Source: Ascidiaceihabitans sp. (GTDB taxonomy: Bacteria > Pseudomonadota > Alphaproteobacteria > Rhodobacterales > Rhodobacteraceae). From it: a stretch of 45,753 bases of DNA. Under the pieces are notes generated by a model. It worked only from the letters and a program-made list of their open reading frames with translations, was not told where the DNA came from and searched no databases. The position numbers and the translations under genes are program-made. Location: contig JAOEQC010000007.1 in the NCBI GenBank assembly GCA_028388995.1, forward strand, positions 1 to 45,753, in the 5' to 3' direction. Below are positions 1 through 8,274 of this stretch, piece after piece (the first letter of the stretch is position 1; each line of letters starts with the position of its first letter).

Positions 1-212
1 TTTTCAACGTCGACCTTTGGGATGGGGAAAACGCTGCTGATACAATCTTTAAATCCAAAGCCGTTGGCGAACCTCCATTCATGCTAGGGGTATCCGCCTT
101 CTTTGCTTTAACTGACGCCATATCAGCCTGCGGCCCAAATTTTGCAGACCTACAAGCGCCTGCAACGGCCGAAGAGGTTTTAGCAGCAATCGGGCGAACC
201 CAGGATGTTTGA
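1..212 (+). CDS. xdhB: xanthine dehydrogenase, molybdenum-binding subunit XdhB, C-terminal end (partial)
   Basis: An open frame runs from base 3 to a TGA at 210-212 and gives 69 C-terminal residues; the rest of the gene lies before the window. The residues KAVGEPPFMLGVSAFFAL match the conserved end of the molybdopterin-binding (large) subunit of xanthine dehydrogenase, which oxidises hypoxanthine and xanthine to urate in the cytoplasm. The KAVGEPP stretch holds the Gly-Glu-Pro-Pro segment, whose Glu is the catalytic base in this family (family knowledge). The stop overlaps the xdhC start by 8 bases, so the two are translationally coupled. The identification is supported by the xdhC gene that follows directly. 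Confidence 0.88.
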   Translation, partial: FNVDLWDGENAADTIFKSKAVGEPPFMLGVSAFFALTDAISACGPNFADLQAPATAEEVLAAIGRTQDV

Positions 213-1134
213 TCGCGAAGAGCTAATTGAAGCCTGTAAAATCCATGGAACTGTTGCCCGCGTTGTGATCGCAGACATTGCGGGGTCTGCGCCTCGCGAA
301 GTGGGTGCCGCGATGCTTGTTTGGCAGGGTGGACAATCAGGGACGATAGGCGGTGGTACCCTCGAGTTTGATCTGGCAAAAGCTGCACTGACCAGCACAG
401 ATCGTATGTCTCGTCATGCCCTTGGTCCCGATTTGGGGCAGTGTTGCGGCGGGTCTGTACATGTTCTAACCGAGATCTATGATTTAGAGCGAGCGCAAGC
501 GTTACCAAATGATTGCATTGTTCGTGGAAAAGGTGAGATGCCGTTTCAAGTTCATACTCTCATTTCAGCAGCCCGCAATCGTGGCGATCTCCCCCGCAGT
601 CAGAGGGTCGGCACATGGTTCATTGAGCCAGTACATAAGCCTCTGCATAACCTTTGGATTTGGGGAGCTGGGCATGTTGGGCGCGCCGTAGTCAATACCA
701 TCTCCCCTTTACCTGATATCAAGATCACATGGGTCGATACCGCAATCGAACGGTATCCAAATAAAATCCCAGTAGGGGTCACCGTATTGCCCGCCCAGAA
801 CCCAACAGACTGCATTACCTATGCCTCAAAACAGGCACATCATTTGATCATGACCTATTCCCACACAATCGATTTAGCAATTTGCCATGGCCTGTTGTCC
901 CACCAGTTTGCCAGCTGTGGGTTAATTGGATCGAAGACCAAATGGGCGCGTTTTAGAAATCGCCTTGTTGACCTAGGACATCAGGAGGCGCAAATTTCAC
1001 AGATTATGTGCCCGATTGGCGATCCTGCATTGGGAAAGCATCCACAAATGATTGCGATTGGTGTCGCAGATAGGTTAATCAAAATTAGCCTTGGTATCGA
1101 TCAAGGAATATATCCGCAGGAGGCCACAGCTTGA
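205..1134 (+). CDS. xdhC: xanthine dehydrogenase accessory protein XdhC
   Basis: This 309-residue protein has the two-part layout of the XdhC/CoxI family. The N-terminal XdhC_CoxI segment (about residues 20-100) contains DIAGSAPREVGAAMLVW and GTIGGGTLEF. The C-terminal XdhC_C Rossmann-like segment begins near residue 148 with the dinucleotide-type motif WIWGAGHVG and ends with GLIGSKTKWARF. In the family, XdhC binds and sulfurates the molybdenum cofactor and loads it into XdhB; it is not part of the finished enzyme. The ATG at 205 overlaps the end of xdhB. The TGA at 1132-1134 overlaps the TTG start of the following ABC gene (TTGA), so the maturation factor and the purine transporter are in one operon. 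Confidence 0.9.
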   Translation: MFDREELIEACKIHGTVARVVIADIAGSAPREVGAAMLVWQGGQSGTIGGGTLEFDLAKAALTSTDRMSRHALGPDLGQCCGGSVHVLTEIYDLERAQALPNDCIVRGKGEMPFQVHTLISAARNRGDLPRSQRVGTWFIEPVHKPLHNLWIWGAGHVGRAVVNTISPLPDIKITWVDTAIERYPNKIPVGVTVLPAQNPTDCITYASKQAHHLIMTYSHTIDLAICHGLLSHQFASCGLIGSKTKWARFRNRLVDLGHQEAQISQIMCPIGDPALGKHPQMIAIGVADRLIKISLGIDQGIYPQEATA

Positions 1135-2648
1135 CCACTCCCCTATTGTCCCTGCGCGGACTGAACAAAGCCTATCCGGGCGTTGTCGCCAACGACGACG
1201 TTAGCCTTGAAATTGGCCGTGGTGAAATCCACGCGTTGTTGGGTGAAAACGGTGCAGGGAAATCCACACTGGTCAAAATGATCTATGGTTTGGTCAAACC
1301 TGACAGTGGAGCTATGAAATTTAGTGGGGCAAGCTTTGCGCCCCAAGATCCGCGCACTGCGCGTGCGGGTGGTGTGGGAATGGTATTCCAGCATTTCTCT
1401 CTGTTTGATGCCCTAACTGTGGCTGAAAACATCGCGCTTGGTATGGAGAACGCCCCGGCAATGAGCCAACTTGCTGCGCGCATACGAGAAGTTTCTGAAA
1501 GCTATGGTCTTCCCCTTTTGCCAGATCGAATTGTTGGTGATTTATCCGCTGGTGAACAACAACGTGTCGAAATCATTCGATGCCTTTTGCAGGATCCAAA
1601 GTTGTTAATTATGGATGAGCCAACATCCGTTTTGACGCCTCAAGAAGTCTCCATTTTATTCGAAACGTTGAACAAACTTCGTTCTGAAGGTACCGCAATT
1701 TTATATATTTCACACAAGTTAGAAGAAATTCGCACGCTGTGTGATACAGCAACAATTTTGCGCTTAGGTAAGGTTGTTGGAACGTGCGTTCCCGCAGACA
1801 CAACCGCACGCGACATGGCCGAGATGATGGTTGGGACCACACTGAAGACACCCAAGCGAAGTGGCTCTGAACCCGGCGAAGTCATCCTTAAACTCGACCA
1901 ACTTTCACTTCCACCAGCATCAGCATTTGGAATGCCTTTGCGGGAGATTTCGTTGAGCTTGCGCAAGGGAGAGATCCTTGGGATTGGTGGGGTTGCGGGT
2001 AACGGGCAAGATGAATTGCTTGGCTCTTTGTCTGGCGAAACCCGTGCATCCGTCGGTATGATTGAATACAAAAGCCGCGATATGGCAGATATGGGGCCTA
2101 ATGCACGTCGTAAAATTGGCCTCTTGAGCGCACCAGAAGAGCGGCTGGGCCATGCCGCCGCACCTGACATGTCTTTGATAGAAAATGCGATGTTGACCGG
2201 GGCAACGCGTGAAGGCCTTGAAAAAGGTGGTATGTTGAATTGGTCTGCGGCAGGTGATTTTGCCGACCGAATTATTGAGGCCTTTGACGTCCGCACACCG
2301 AGTGCTGCGAATGCTGCGCGTTCGTTGTCTGGCGGCAATTTGCAAAAATTCGTAATTGGCCGCGAGGTCCTCCAGCGCCCTGAAGTGTTTGTAGTTAACC
2401 AACCGACTTGGGGGGTCGATGCATCTGCAGCGGCTGCAATCCGGCAAGCTTTATTGGATTTGGCAAAAAGCGGTGCCGCACTAATCGTCATTTCCCAAGA
2501 CCTTGATGAATTAATGGAAATTTCAGATCGGTTTGCTGCATTGAATGAGGGTCGGCTTAGTCAGCCCCGCCCAGCAATTGGCCTTACGGTTGAAGAGATT
2601 GGTTTGATGTTGGGTGGCGCACATGATTTGGAGACCGCGCATGTTTGA
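1131..2648 (+). CDS. ABC transporter ATP-binding protein (double ATPase), purine/nucleoside type
   Basis: This 505-residue cytoplasmic protein has two ABC ATPase domains in tandem, as in the simple-sugar/nucleoside (YufO, RbsA, BMP-associated) class. Domain 1 (about residues 5-235) has Walker A GENGAGKST, signature LSAGEQQRVE and Walker B LLIMDEPTS. Domain 2 (about 255-495) has a degenerate Walker A (GVAGNGQDE), signature LSGGNLQK and an altered Walker B (VFVVNQPTWGVD); such a weakened second site is usual in this class. The start is TTG at 1131, chosen because AGGAGG lies at 1119-1124 and it overlaps the xdhC stop. Together with the two permeases and the BMP-type binding protein downstream it forms a complete importer. 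Its link to xdhBC suggests purine bases or nucleosides as substrate (inference). Confidence 0.9.
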   Translation: MTTPLLSLRGLNKAYPGVVANDDVSLEIGRGEIHALLGENGAGKSTLVKMIYGLVKPDSGAMKFSGASFAPQDPRTARAGGVGMVFQHFSLFDALTVAENIALGMENAPAMSQLAARIREVSESYGLPLLPDRIVGDLSAGEQQRVEIIRCLLQDPKLLIMDEPTSVLTPQEVSILFETLNKLRSEGTAILYISHKLEEIRTLCDTATILRLGKVVGTCVPADTTARDMAEMMVGTTLKTPKRSGSEPGEVILKLDQLSLPPASAFGMPLREISLSLRKGEILGIGGVAGNGQDELLGSLSGETRASVGMIEYKSRDMADMGPNARRKIGLLSAPEERLGHAAAPDMSLIENAMLTGATREGLEKGGMLNWSAAGDFADRIIEAFDVRTPSAANAARSLSGGNLQKFVIGREVLQRPEVFVVNQPTWGVDASAAAAIRQALLDLAKSGAALIVISQDLDELMEISDRFAALNEGRLSQPRPAIGLTVEEIGLMLGGAHDLETAHV

Positions 2649-2705
2649 TTTTGTTGAACCCTGCGGGGCGAGTTTATTTGGTAAGATGAACGAGAGGGGC
2701 AGCAG

Positions 2706-3791
2706 ATGATCCGGTTTGAAAAAAGACCACAGCCAAGCCGCTTGTCTTCGCTGGCAACACCACTCTTAGCAGTGATGGCCACAATGGTGTTCGGCGGTTT
2801 CTTGTTTGCCGTGTTGGGCAAAGACCCCGTGCAATCGATTGTCACAATCTTTTGGGAACCCTTGTTTGGCGAGTTCGCTTTTTACTATCGCCCACAATTG
2901 TTGATCAAAGGTGCCCCATTGGTGTTGATCGCGATTGGTCTAGCCCTTGGTTTTAAAGCCGGTGTCTGGAATATTGGGGCAGAAGGCCAATACATCATGG
3001 GTGCTATTTTTGGGGCCGGTGTTGGCTTGGCTTTTTATCCCACTGAAAGTTTTTGGGTATTTCCATTGATGATCCTGGCAGGGGCCTTTGGCGGCTGGAT
3101 GTGGGCGACTATCCCCGCCATCCTGAAAGTGAAATTTGGCACCAACGAGATTTTGGTGTCCTTGATGTTAGTCTATGTGGCCGAACAATTTTTGGCCTCA
3201 ATGTCTCTTGGCCTGTTGAAAAACCCTGAAGGGTTTGGCTTTCCAGGGAGCCGGAACTTGCAGCAATATGCCTCCGCTCATAACACAGACATCATCGCTG
3301 GATCAGGTATGCACTGGGGTGTTGTCGCAGCATTAATCGCAGTAATTTTTGCATATGTCTTGTTGGCCCGTCACCGCCTTGGCTTTGCCATACGAGTCAC
3401 AGGTGAGGCTCCGCGCGCTGCACGATTTGGAGGTGTGAATCCCTCCCGCCTTATTCTATTTTGCCTAGGGATCTCTGGCATGCTTGCTGGTCTTGCCGGA
3501 ATGTTCGAAGTTTCCGGACCTGCAGGACAAATCACAATTGATTTCAATGTAGGCTATGGTTTCACTGCGATCATCGTTGCCTTCTTAGGCCGCCTTCACC
3601 CCATTGGTATCATGTTTGCCGGCCTTTTGATGGCCCTGACTTATATCGGCGGCGATATCGCCCAAAGCCAACTTCAACTGCCCGCTGCCGCGATTCAGGT
3701 ATTTCAAGGCATGCTGTTGTTCTTTCTTTTGGCCTTTGATTTGCTCACCAATTATCGTGTCCGAATTGGGTCGAGCGAGTTCCTCACATGA
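2706..3791 (+). CDS. ABC transporter permease 1 (BPD_transp_2 family), purine/nucleoside uptake
   Basis: This 361-residue protein is very hydrophobic, with roughly eight to ten membrane segments after a short charged N-terminus. It carries family sequences such as GLALGFKAGVWNIGAEGQYI and TNEILVSLMLVYVAEQ, typical of the first permease (YufP/NupB-like) of BMP-dependent nucleoside transporters. It forms the inner-membrane channel with the second permease at 4102. A GGGGC stretch eight bases before ATG 2706 serves as a ribosome site, after a 57-base gap from the ATPase gene. The stop overlaps the next ORF by four bases (ATGA). The family is clear; the substrate is inferred from the xdh neighbours. 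Confidence 0.9.
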   Translation: MIRFEKRPQPSRLSSLATPLLAVMATMVFGGFLFAVLGKDPVQSIVTIFWEPLFGEFAFYYRPQLLIKGAPLVLIAIGLALGFKAGVWNIGAEGQYIMGAIFGAGVGLAFYPTESFWVFPLMILAGAFGGWMWATIPAILKVKFGTNEILVSLMLVYVAEQFLASMSLGLLKNPEGFGFPGSRNLQQYASAHNTDIIAGSGMHWGVVAALIAVIFAYVLLARHRLGFAIRVTGEAPRAARFGGVNPSRLILFCLGISGMLAGLAGMFEVSGPAGQITIDFNVGYGFTAIIVAFLGRLHPIGIMFAGLLMALTYIGGDIAQSQLQLPAAAIQVFQGMLLFFLLAFDLLTNYRVRIGSSEFLT

Positions 3792-4102
3792 CCCGCCATA
3801 CATTAAAATTTGTTTTTATGGGCAGCGCGATGTGCCTGATGCTGCTCGGGATGGTCCACCGCCAATTAGCTTCAGTTGATGCCGTCGGTTTCACCGCTCT
3901 TGGGGTTTTTGTTGGAGTACACGTGCTTGCAGCTCTTCTTGCGCTCGCTCTTCCAGTGTCGGCAGCCACGCGTAGTCCGGCAGTTCACCGTTTTCTGAAG
4001 TGCATTCATCGGCCCAACTTACACCACGTCGGATTGATGATAATTGGCGCGATACTTAATACATTTAGTGTGCACATGTGGATACACGGAGGTCTCATCT
4101 AA
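3788..4102 (+). CDS. small membrane protein of unknown function inside the ABC transporter operon
   Basis: This 104-residue ORF begins with an ATG overlapping the stop of permease 1 (ATGA) and ends with a TAA sharing one base with the ATG of permease 2 (TAATG). Tight coupling on both sides argues that it is real and co-translated. It shows about three hydrophobic segments: residues 7-25, 33-55 and about 80-100. A basic, His-rich loop (around RSPAVHRFLKCIHRPNLHH) separates segments two and three. No family motif was recognised. It could be an accessory membrane subunit of the transporter or an unrelated passenger. Standard BMP-type operons place the two permease genes next to each other, so the insertion is unusual. 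Confidence 0.7.
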   Translation: MTRHTLKFVFMGSAMCLMLLGMVHRQLASVDAVGFTALGVFVGVHVLAALLALALPVSAATRSPAVHRFLKCIHRPNLHHVGLMIIGAILNTFSVHMWIHGGLI

Positions 4103-5022
4103 TGGATTTGTCTGCAATCAACCCCATAATTCTGATTGCCGCCCTGATTAGCGCTGCGACTCCAATTCTTTTGGCCGCAACGGGTGAATTAGTTGCCGAA
4201 CGCGCTGGCGTTTTGAACCTTGGCGTTGAAGGTATGATGATCACTGGTGCTGTCAGCGGGTTCATCATCTCAGTAAATACAGGATCACCAGCTATTGGAT
4301 TTGCCATGGCTGCAGTGGGAGGGGCAACCTTATCATTGCTATTCGCCTTCCTCACGCAGGTTGCACTTGCAAACCAGGTTGCCTCAGGCCTCGCTTTAAC
4401 CCTATTCGGCCTCGGCATTTCATCCCTTATGGGCCAGAACTATGTCGGCATCAAACCACCGCGCATGCCGGATGTAGACTTTGGCCCCCTTTCGGACATC
4501 CCCGTTCTTGGACAGATCCTGTTCAGCCACGACCCTATCGTTTACGTCGGTCTGTTCATCGTTGCTGGTGTTTGGACAACCCTCAAATTCACCCGCGCGG
4601 GGCTAATTCTGCGGGCCGTTGGTGAAAACCACGACGCTGCTCACGCGCTTGGCTACAAAGTAAAACGCATTCGCACCCTTGCAATCATGTTCGGCGGAGC
4701 CTGTGCAGGCATGGGCGGGGCCTACATCTCCCTCATCCGTGTCCCCCAATGGACCGAAGGGATGACAGCAGGCGTTGGTTGGATCGCACTAGCCCTAGTT
4801 GTATTCGCAAGCTGGAAACCGTGGCGTGTATTGCTCGGTGCCTATCTTTTTGGCGGCATCACGCAATTACAACTTAATTTGCAAGGCGCAGGGATCGCGA
4901 TACCTGTCGAATACTTGGCAATGTCACCTTATATCGTCACCATCGTTGTGTTGGTGATTCTATCTGCCGACAAATCTCGTGCTCCGGGGTCACTCGGGCG
5001 AATATTCCACGCCTCACAATAG
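4102..5022 (+). CDS. ABC transporter permease 2 (BPD_transp_2 family), purine/nucleoside uptake
   Basis: The protein has 306 residues and about eight membrane segments. It starts at ATG 4102 (MDLSAINPI), with GGAGG at 4088-4092 and a one-base overlap with the preceding stop. The frame is open a little further upstream, but no better start is seen there. The motif GELVAERAGVLNLGVEGMM is characteristic of the second permease (YufQ/NupC-like) of BMP-dependent nucleoside ABC transporters, and RAVGENHDAAHALGYKV is the cytoplasmic coupling region that contacts the ATPase. It pairs with permease 1 in the inner membrane. The family call is firm; purine specificity is inferred from context. Confidence 0.9.
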   Translation: MDLSAINPIILIAALISAATPILLAATGELVAERAGVLNLGVEGMMITGAVSGFIISVNTGSPAIGFAMAAVGGATLSLLFAFLTQVALANQVASGLALTLFGLGISSLMGQNYVGIKPPRMPDVDFGPLSDIPVLGQILFSHDPIVYVGLFIVAGVWTTLKFTRAGLILRAVGENHDAAHALGYKVKRIRTLAIMFGGACAGMGGAYISLIRVPQWTEGMTAGVGWIALALVVFASWKPWRVLLGAYLFGGITQLQLNLQGAGIAIPVEYLAMSPYIVTIVVLVILSADKSRAPGSLGRIFHASQ

Positions 5023-5074
5023 AGGCACACCACGAATGCCCCTCGATGGGGCCAATACCTATGGGGAAGTACAC

Positions 5075-6148
5075 ATGAAATTCACCAAACTGATGACCGG
5101 CGCTGCGCTGGCACTTGGCCTAGCAACAGCTGCTGTGGCCGAAGACAAAACCAAAGTTGGTTTCGTATTTGTTGGCCCAGTCGGCGACGGCGGCTGGACT
5201 TATGAGCACAACAAAGGCCGTTTGGCTGTTGAAGAATCATTCGGCGATAAAGTTGAAACTGTATTCGTTGAAAGCGTGGCTGAGGGACCCGACTCTGAGC
5301 GCGTGATGACAGAGATGGCGTTGAACGGCGCTGATCTGATTTTCACCACGTCTTTCGGTTACATGGACCCAACAATCAACGTTGCCGCCAAATTCCCTAA
5401 TGTTAAGTTCGAGCACGCAACTGGTTACAAGCAAGCCGACAACGTGTCCGTATATTCAGCACGCTTCTATGAAGGTCGCGCGATCCAAGGTCACATTGCT
5501 GGCAAAATGACCAAGTCAAACATCATCGGCTACATCGCGTCATTCCCAATCCCAGAAGTTATCCGTGGTATCAACTCTGCCTACATCCACGCGAAAAAAG
5601 TAAACCCAGACGTAGAGTTCAAAATCATCTGGGCCTACACTTGGTTTGACCCAGCAAAAGAAGCTGACGCAGCTAAAGTTCTTATCGAACAAGGTGCGGA
5701 CGTGGTTTTGCAGCACACAGATTCAACCGCACCACAAGCCGCTGCGCAAGACGCAGGCAACGTGATCACATTCGGTCAAGCCTCTGACATGGGCCAATAC
5801 GGTCCACTTCCACGCGTATCATCCATCATTGATGATTGGGCACCTTACTACATCGCGCGCACCCAAGCAGTCATGGACGGCACGTGGACTTCCACAAGCA
5901 CGTGGGATGGCATTGGTGCTGGCATGGTTGGCATAGGTGAAATCTCTGACGCGGTTCCTGCGGACGTAAAAGCCGAAGCATTGGCACTGAAAGCATCACT
6001 TGCTGACGGTTCTTACCACGCATTCACTGGCCCGTTGAACAAAGCAGACGGCTCAGCATGGTTGGCGGCAGGCGAAACAGCAAATGACGGCGACTTGGCA
6101 GGCATGGGCTTTTACGTTGAAGGCATTACAGCTGAAATTCCTAAGTAA
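5075..6148 (+). CDS. BMP-family periplasmic substrate-binding protein of the purine/nucleoside ABC transporter
   Basis: The 357-residue protein starts at ATG 5075 (GGGGAAG at 5063-5069); the open frame extends upstream, but the signal peptide fixes this start. Residues 1-22 form a signal peptide ending TAAVA before EDKTKVGF. There is no lipobox cysteine, so it should be a free periplasmic protein rather than a lipoprotein like PnrA/TmpC. The mature part has BMP/PnrA-like features: VGPVGDGGWTYEHNKG near the N-terminus, TTSFGYMDP, and HTDSTAPQAAAQ. BMP-family proteins bind purine nucleosides or related compounds. It is the last gene of the operon, 52 bases after permease 2, and is followed by an intrinsic terminator. 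Its codon use appears biased to C-ending codons, as expected for a highly expressed binding protein. Confidence 0.92.
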   Translation: MKFTKLMTGAALALGLATAAVAEDKTKVGFVFVGPVGDGGWTYEHNKGRLAVEESFGDKVETVFVESVAEGPDSERVMTEMALNGADLIFTTSFGYMDPTINVAAKFPNVKFEHATGYKQADNVSVYSARFYEGRAIQGHIAGKMTKSNIIGYIASFPIPEVIRGINSAYIHAKKVNPDVEFKIIWAYTWFDPAKEADAAKVLIEQGADVVLQHTDSTAPQAAAQDAGNVITFGQASDMGQYGPLPRVSSIIDDWAPYYIARTQAVMDGTWTSTSTWDGIGAGMVGIGEISDAVPADVKAEALALKASLADGSYHAFTGPLNKADGSAWLAAGETANDGDLAGMGFYVEGITAEIPK

Positions 6149-6170
6149 CTTAGGCTCAGTTCAAACAACG

Positions 6171-6203
6171 AAAGGCTCCGATGTATTTCGGAGCCTTTTT
6201 TAT
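6171..6203 (+). terminator. intrinsic terminator after the xdh/BMP transporter operon
   Basis: A perfect 10-bp stem (AAAGGCTCCG at 6171-6180 with CGGAGCCTTT at 6189-6198) and an 8-base loop are followed by a T-rich run. It lies 22 bases after the stop of the binding-protein gene. Confidence 0.9.
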
Positions 6204-6308
6204 TTAAGGTGCGAACACTCAAAACCCAGCGAAGTAGCCCACTCAAAGGCTTGCAAACGGGACGTACACATCCGATATGAAACAAAAAGAAACAAGGCAA
6301 TATACTTC

Positions 6309-7097
6309 ATGGCAAATGGGTCTTCAGAACGTTTAATCCAATGGTTAGAAGGCACATTTGCAACCCGCTTTATCCTAGGCGTGATTGTATTCAATGCTAT
6401 CATTCTAGGGTTGGAAACTTCACAGACTGTCACGGAAACGATCGGTGGGCTGTTGAAAACACTCGACACAATTTGCCTATCGATTTTTGTCGCAGAAATG
6501 ACCCTAAAATTGATCGCCTACCGTCACCGTTTTTTTACGAACGGCTGGAACCTCTTTGATTTCGTGATCGTTGGGATCGCATTACTTCCAAGTGGTGGTG
6601 CATTGTCTGTTTTACGCGCGCTTAGAATTTTACGAGTATTGCGGGTTATCTCTATTTCACCATCACTGCGCACAGTGGTTGAAGGATTGGTATCAGCACT
6701 GCCCGGTATGGGGTCTGTTGTCGTCTTGATGAGCATCATTTTTTACGTTGGCGCGGTTATCGCAACTAAACTGTTCGCTGGTAGCCACCCCGAGTTCTTT
6801 TCATCCTTGGGCGCGTCTGCCTATTCACTTTTTCAAATTATGACTTTGGAAAGCTGGTCGATGGGAATCGTTCGCCCTGTCATGGAAATCCACCCATATG
6901 CATGGGCATTCTTTATACCTTTTATCCTCGTAACTACGTTTTCAGTTGTGAATTTATTGGTAGGTCTGATCGTAAATTCGATGCAAGAAGCATCAGAACG
7001 CGAAGCTGTGAATGAAACAGCGCTTCACCGTGAAGAACTAATGGCACAGCTATCGCGTATCGAAGCACAGCTCGAGAAACTGGATGCCCAAAAGTGA
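6309..7097 (+). CDS. NaChBac-type voltage-gated sodium channel (ion transport protein)
   Basis: Starting at ATG 6309 the protein has 262 residues, the size of single-domain bacterial Nav channels. The S1-S4 voltage sensor occupies about residues 18-125; S4 carries arginines at 103, 106, 109 and 112, spaced every third residue. The pore has the filter TLESWS at residues 179-184, where known NavBac channels have TLESWAS or TLESWSM; Glu181 is the expected selectivity residue. S6 (about 200-225) is followed by a charged C-terminal tail (about 226-262, with LSRIEAQLEKLDAQK), consistent with the tetramer-forming coiled coil. The upstream frame is open but would only add sequence overlapping the terminator and binding-protein gene. 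It is monocistronic, about 105 bases after that terminator. Sodium selectivity is inferred from the filter. Confidence 0.9.
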   Translation: MANGSSERLIQWLEGTFATRFILGVIVFNAIILGLETSQTVTETIGGLLKTLDTICLSIFVAEMTLKLIAYRHRFFTNGWNLFDFVIVGIALLPSGGALSVLRALRILRVLRVISISPSLRTVVEGLVSALPGMGSVVVLMSIIFYVGAVIATKLFAGSHPEFFSSLGASAYSLFQIMTLESWSMGIVRPVMEIHPYAWAFFIPFILVTTFSVVNLLVGLIVNSMQEASEREAVNETALHREELMAQLSRIEAQLEKLDAQK

Positions 7098-7197
7098 AGA
7101 CTTTGCCTGACTTAGCATTGTAAAAAACCTTTCTGTAGATTGCGCGTTCAAAATTCTCGTGCGACGGTTAACTTAAGTCTGACAAAGTGAGTTCTGC

Positions 7198-8274
7198 ATG
7201 ACAGATGTTATCATAATCGGTGGCGGAATCGCAGGTATTTCAGCTGCAGCCCGAATTTCTAAGCATGCCAATGTTAAGGTCTTGGAGGCCGAAAACACAC
7301 TTGGCTATCACGCATCAGGCCGTTCAGCTGCATTGTTTGAAGAAAACTATGGTGGTGCATCGGTCAAAGCCCTCAATAGTGCCAGCGCAGATTATCACCA
7401 TACAGCCAATGGTGGGTATTTAACGCCACGTGGTTTCCTAATCCTTGGGCGCAGTGGTGAAGATGAGAAATTCGAACGCGACATTGCTGATCTAAAGACC
7501 ACAGAAATCTCACCTACCCAAGCACGCCAGTACGTTCCGATACTTAACGAAGCGGTTACCCGAGCTGGCTATCACGAGAGCGCATACGATTTAGACACAG
7601 ACCGTCTGATCCAAGACTTTGCAAAGATAGTCAGACACAATGGTGGGCAAATCCTTACGAATGCCAACGTTGATGAAATAAAATTTCAAAATAACCGCTG
7701 GAGTGTGAGATGCGGGGCTGAAATCCATACATCAAATACACTTATTAATGCTGCTGGAGCGTGGGCTGATCGAGTTGCTAACTTGGCCGGTATTACCCCA
7801 GTGGGTATCATGCCATTACGCCGTTCAATGGCGCAAACACCCGCACCACTCGGCCATGAAATATCAAAATGGCCGATATTTTTTGGTGTGGGTGAGGCAT
7901 GGTACGCTAAACCCGAAGCAGGAAAATTACTGATCTCGCCAGCTGACGAAACCCTGGTAGATCCCCATGACGCATATGCTGATGATATGATAATCGCAGA
8001 GGGGATCGACCGCTTCCAACAGCACGTCACACATGAGGTAACCCGTCTTGAAACAACATGGGCGGGGCTACGCAGTTTCGCACCCGATCGAACCTTAGTT
8101 TTGGGGCGCGACCCAACCAACCCAAGTTTCATTTGGTGTGCAGGACAAGGAGGCTATGGTTTCCAAACAGCCCCTGCAGCATCCCAACTGGTCGCTGACA
8201 TCGTCTGTGGACACCGATCAGAGTTACCCATTGATATTGTCGCCGCATTGTCACCAGAAAGATTCACAAATTGA
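7198..8274 (+). CDS. FAD-dependent oxidoreductase (DAO/DadA-glycine oxidase-like)
   Basis: The 358-residue protein begins with a dinucleotide-binding motif (VIIIGGGIAGISAAARIS) and the ADP-ribose acid at the end of strand 2 (VLEAENTLGYHASGRSAA). It then shows the DAO fold with INAAGAWAD near the middle and a C-terminal GQGGYGFQTAPAAS, which contacts FAD in this family. Members oxidise D-amino acids, glycine or related amines; the substrate cannot be read from the sequence. It lacks a signal peptide and is expected in the cytoplasm. Its TGA overlaps the TTG start of the following methyltransferase (TTGA), so the two are probably coupled, though no pathway links them obviously. Confidence 0.85.
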   Translation: MTDVIIIGGGIAGISAAARISKHANVKVLEAENTLGYHASGRSAALFEENYGGASVKALNSASADYHHTANGGYLTPRGFLILGRSGEDEKFERDIADLKTTEISPTQARQYVPILNEAVTRAGYHESAYDLDTDRLIQDFAKIVRHNGGQILTNANVDEIKFQNNRWSVRCGAEIHTSNTLINAAGAWADRVANLAGITPVGIMPLRRSMAQTPAPLGHEISKWPIFFGVGEAWYAKPEAGKLLISPADETLVDPHDAYADDMIIAEGIDRFQQHVTHEVTRLETTWAGLRSFAPDRTLVLGRDPTNPSFIWCAGQGGYGFQTAPAASQLVADIVCGHRSELPIDIVAALSPERFTN

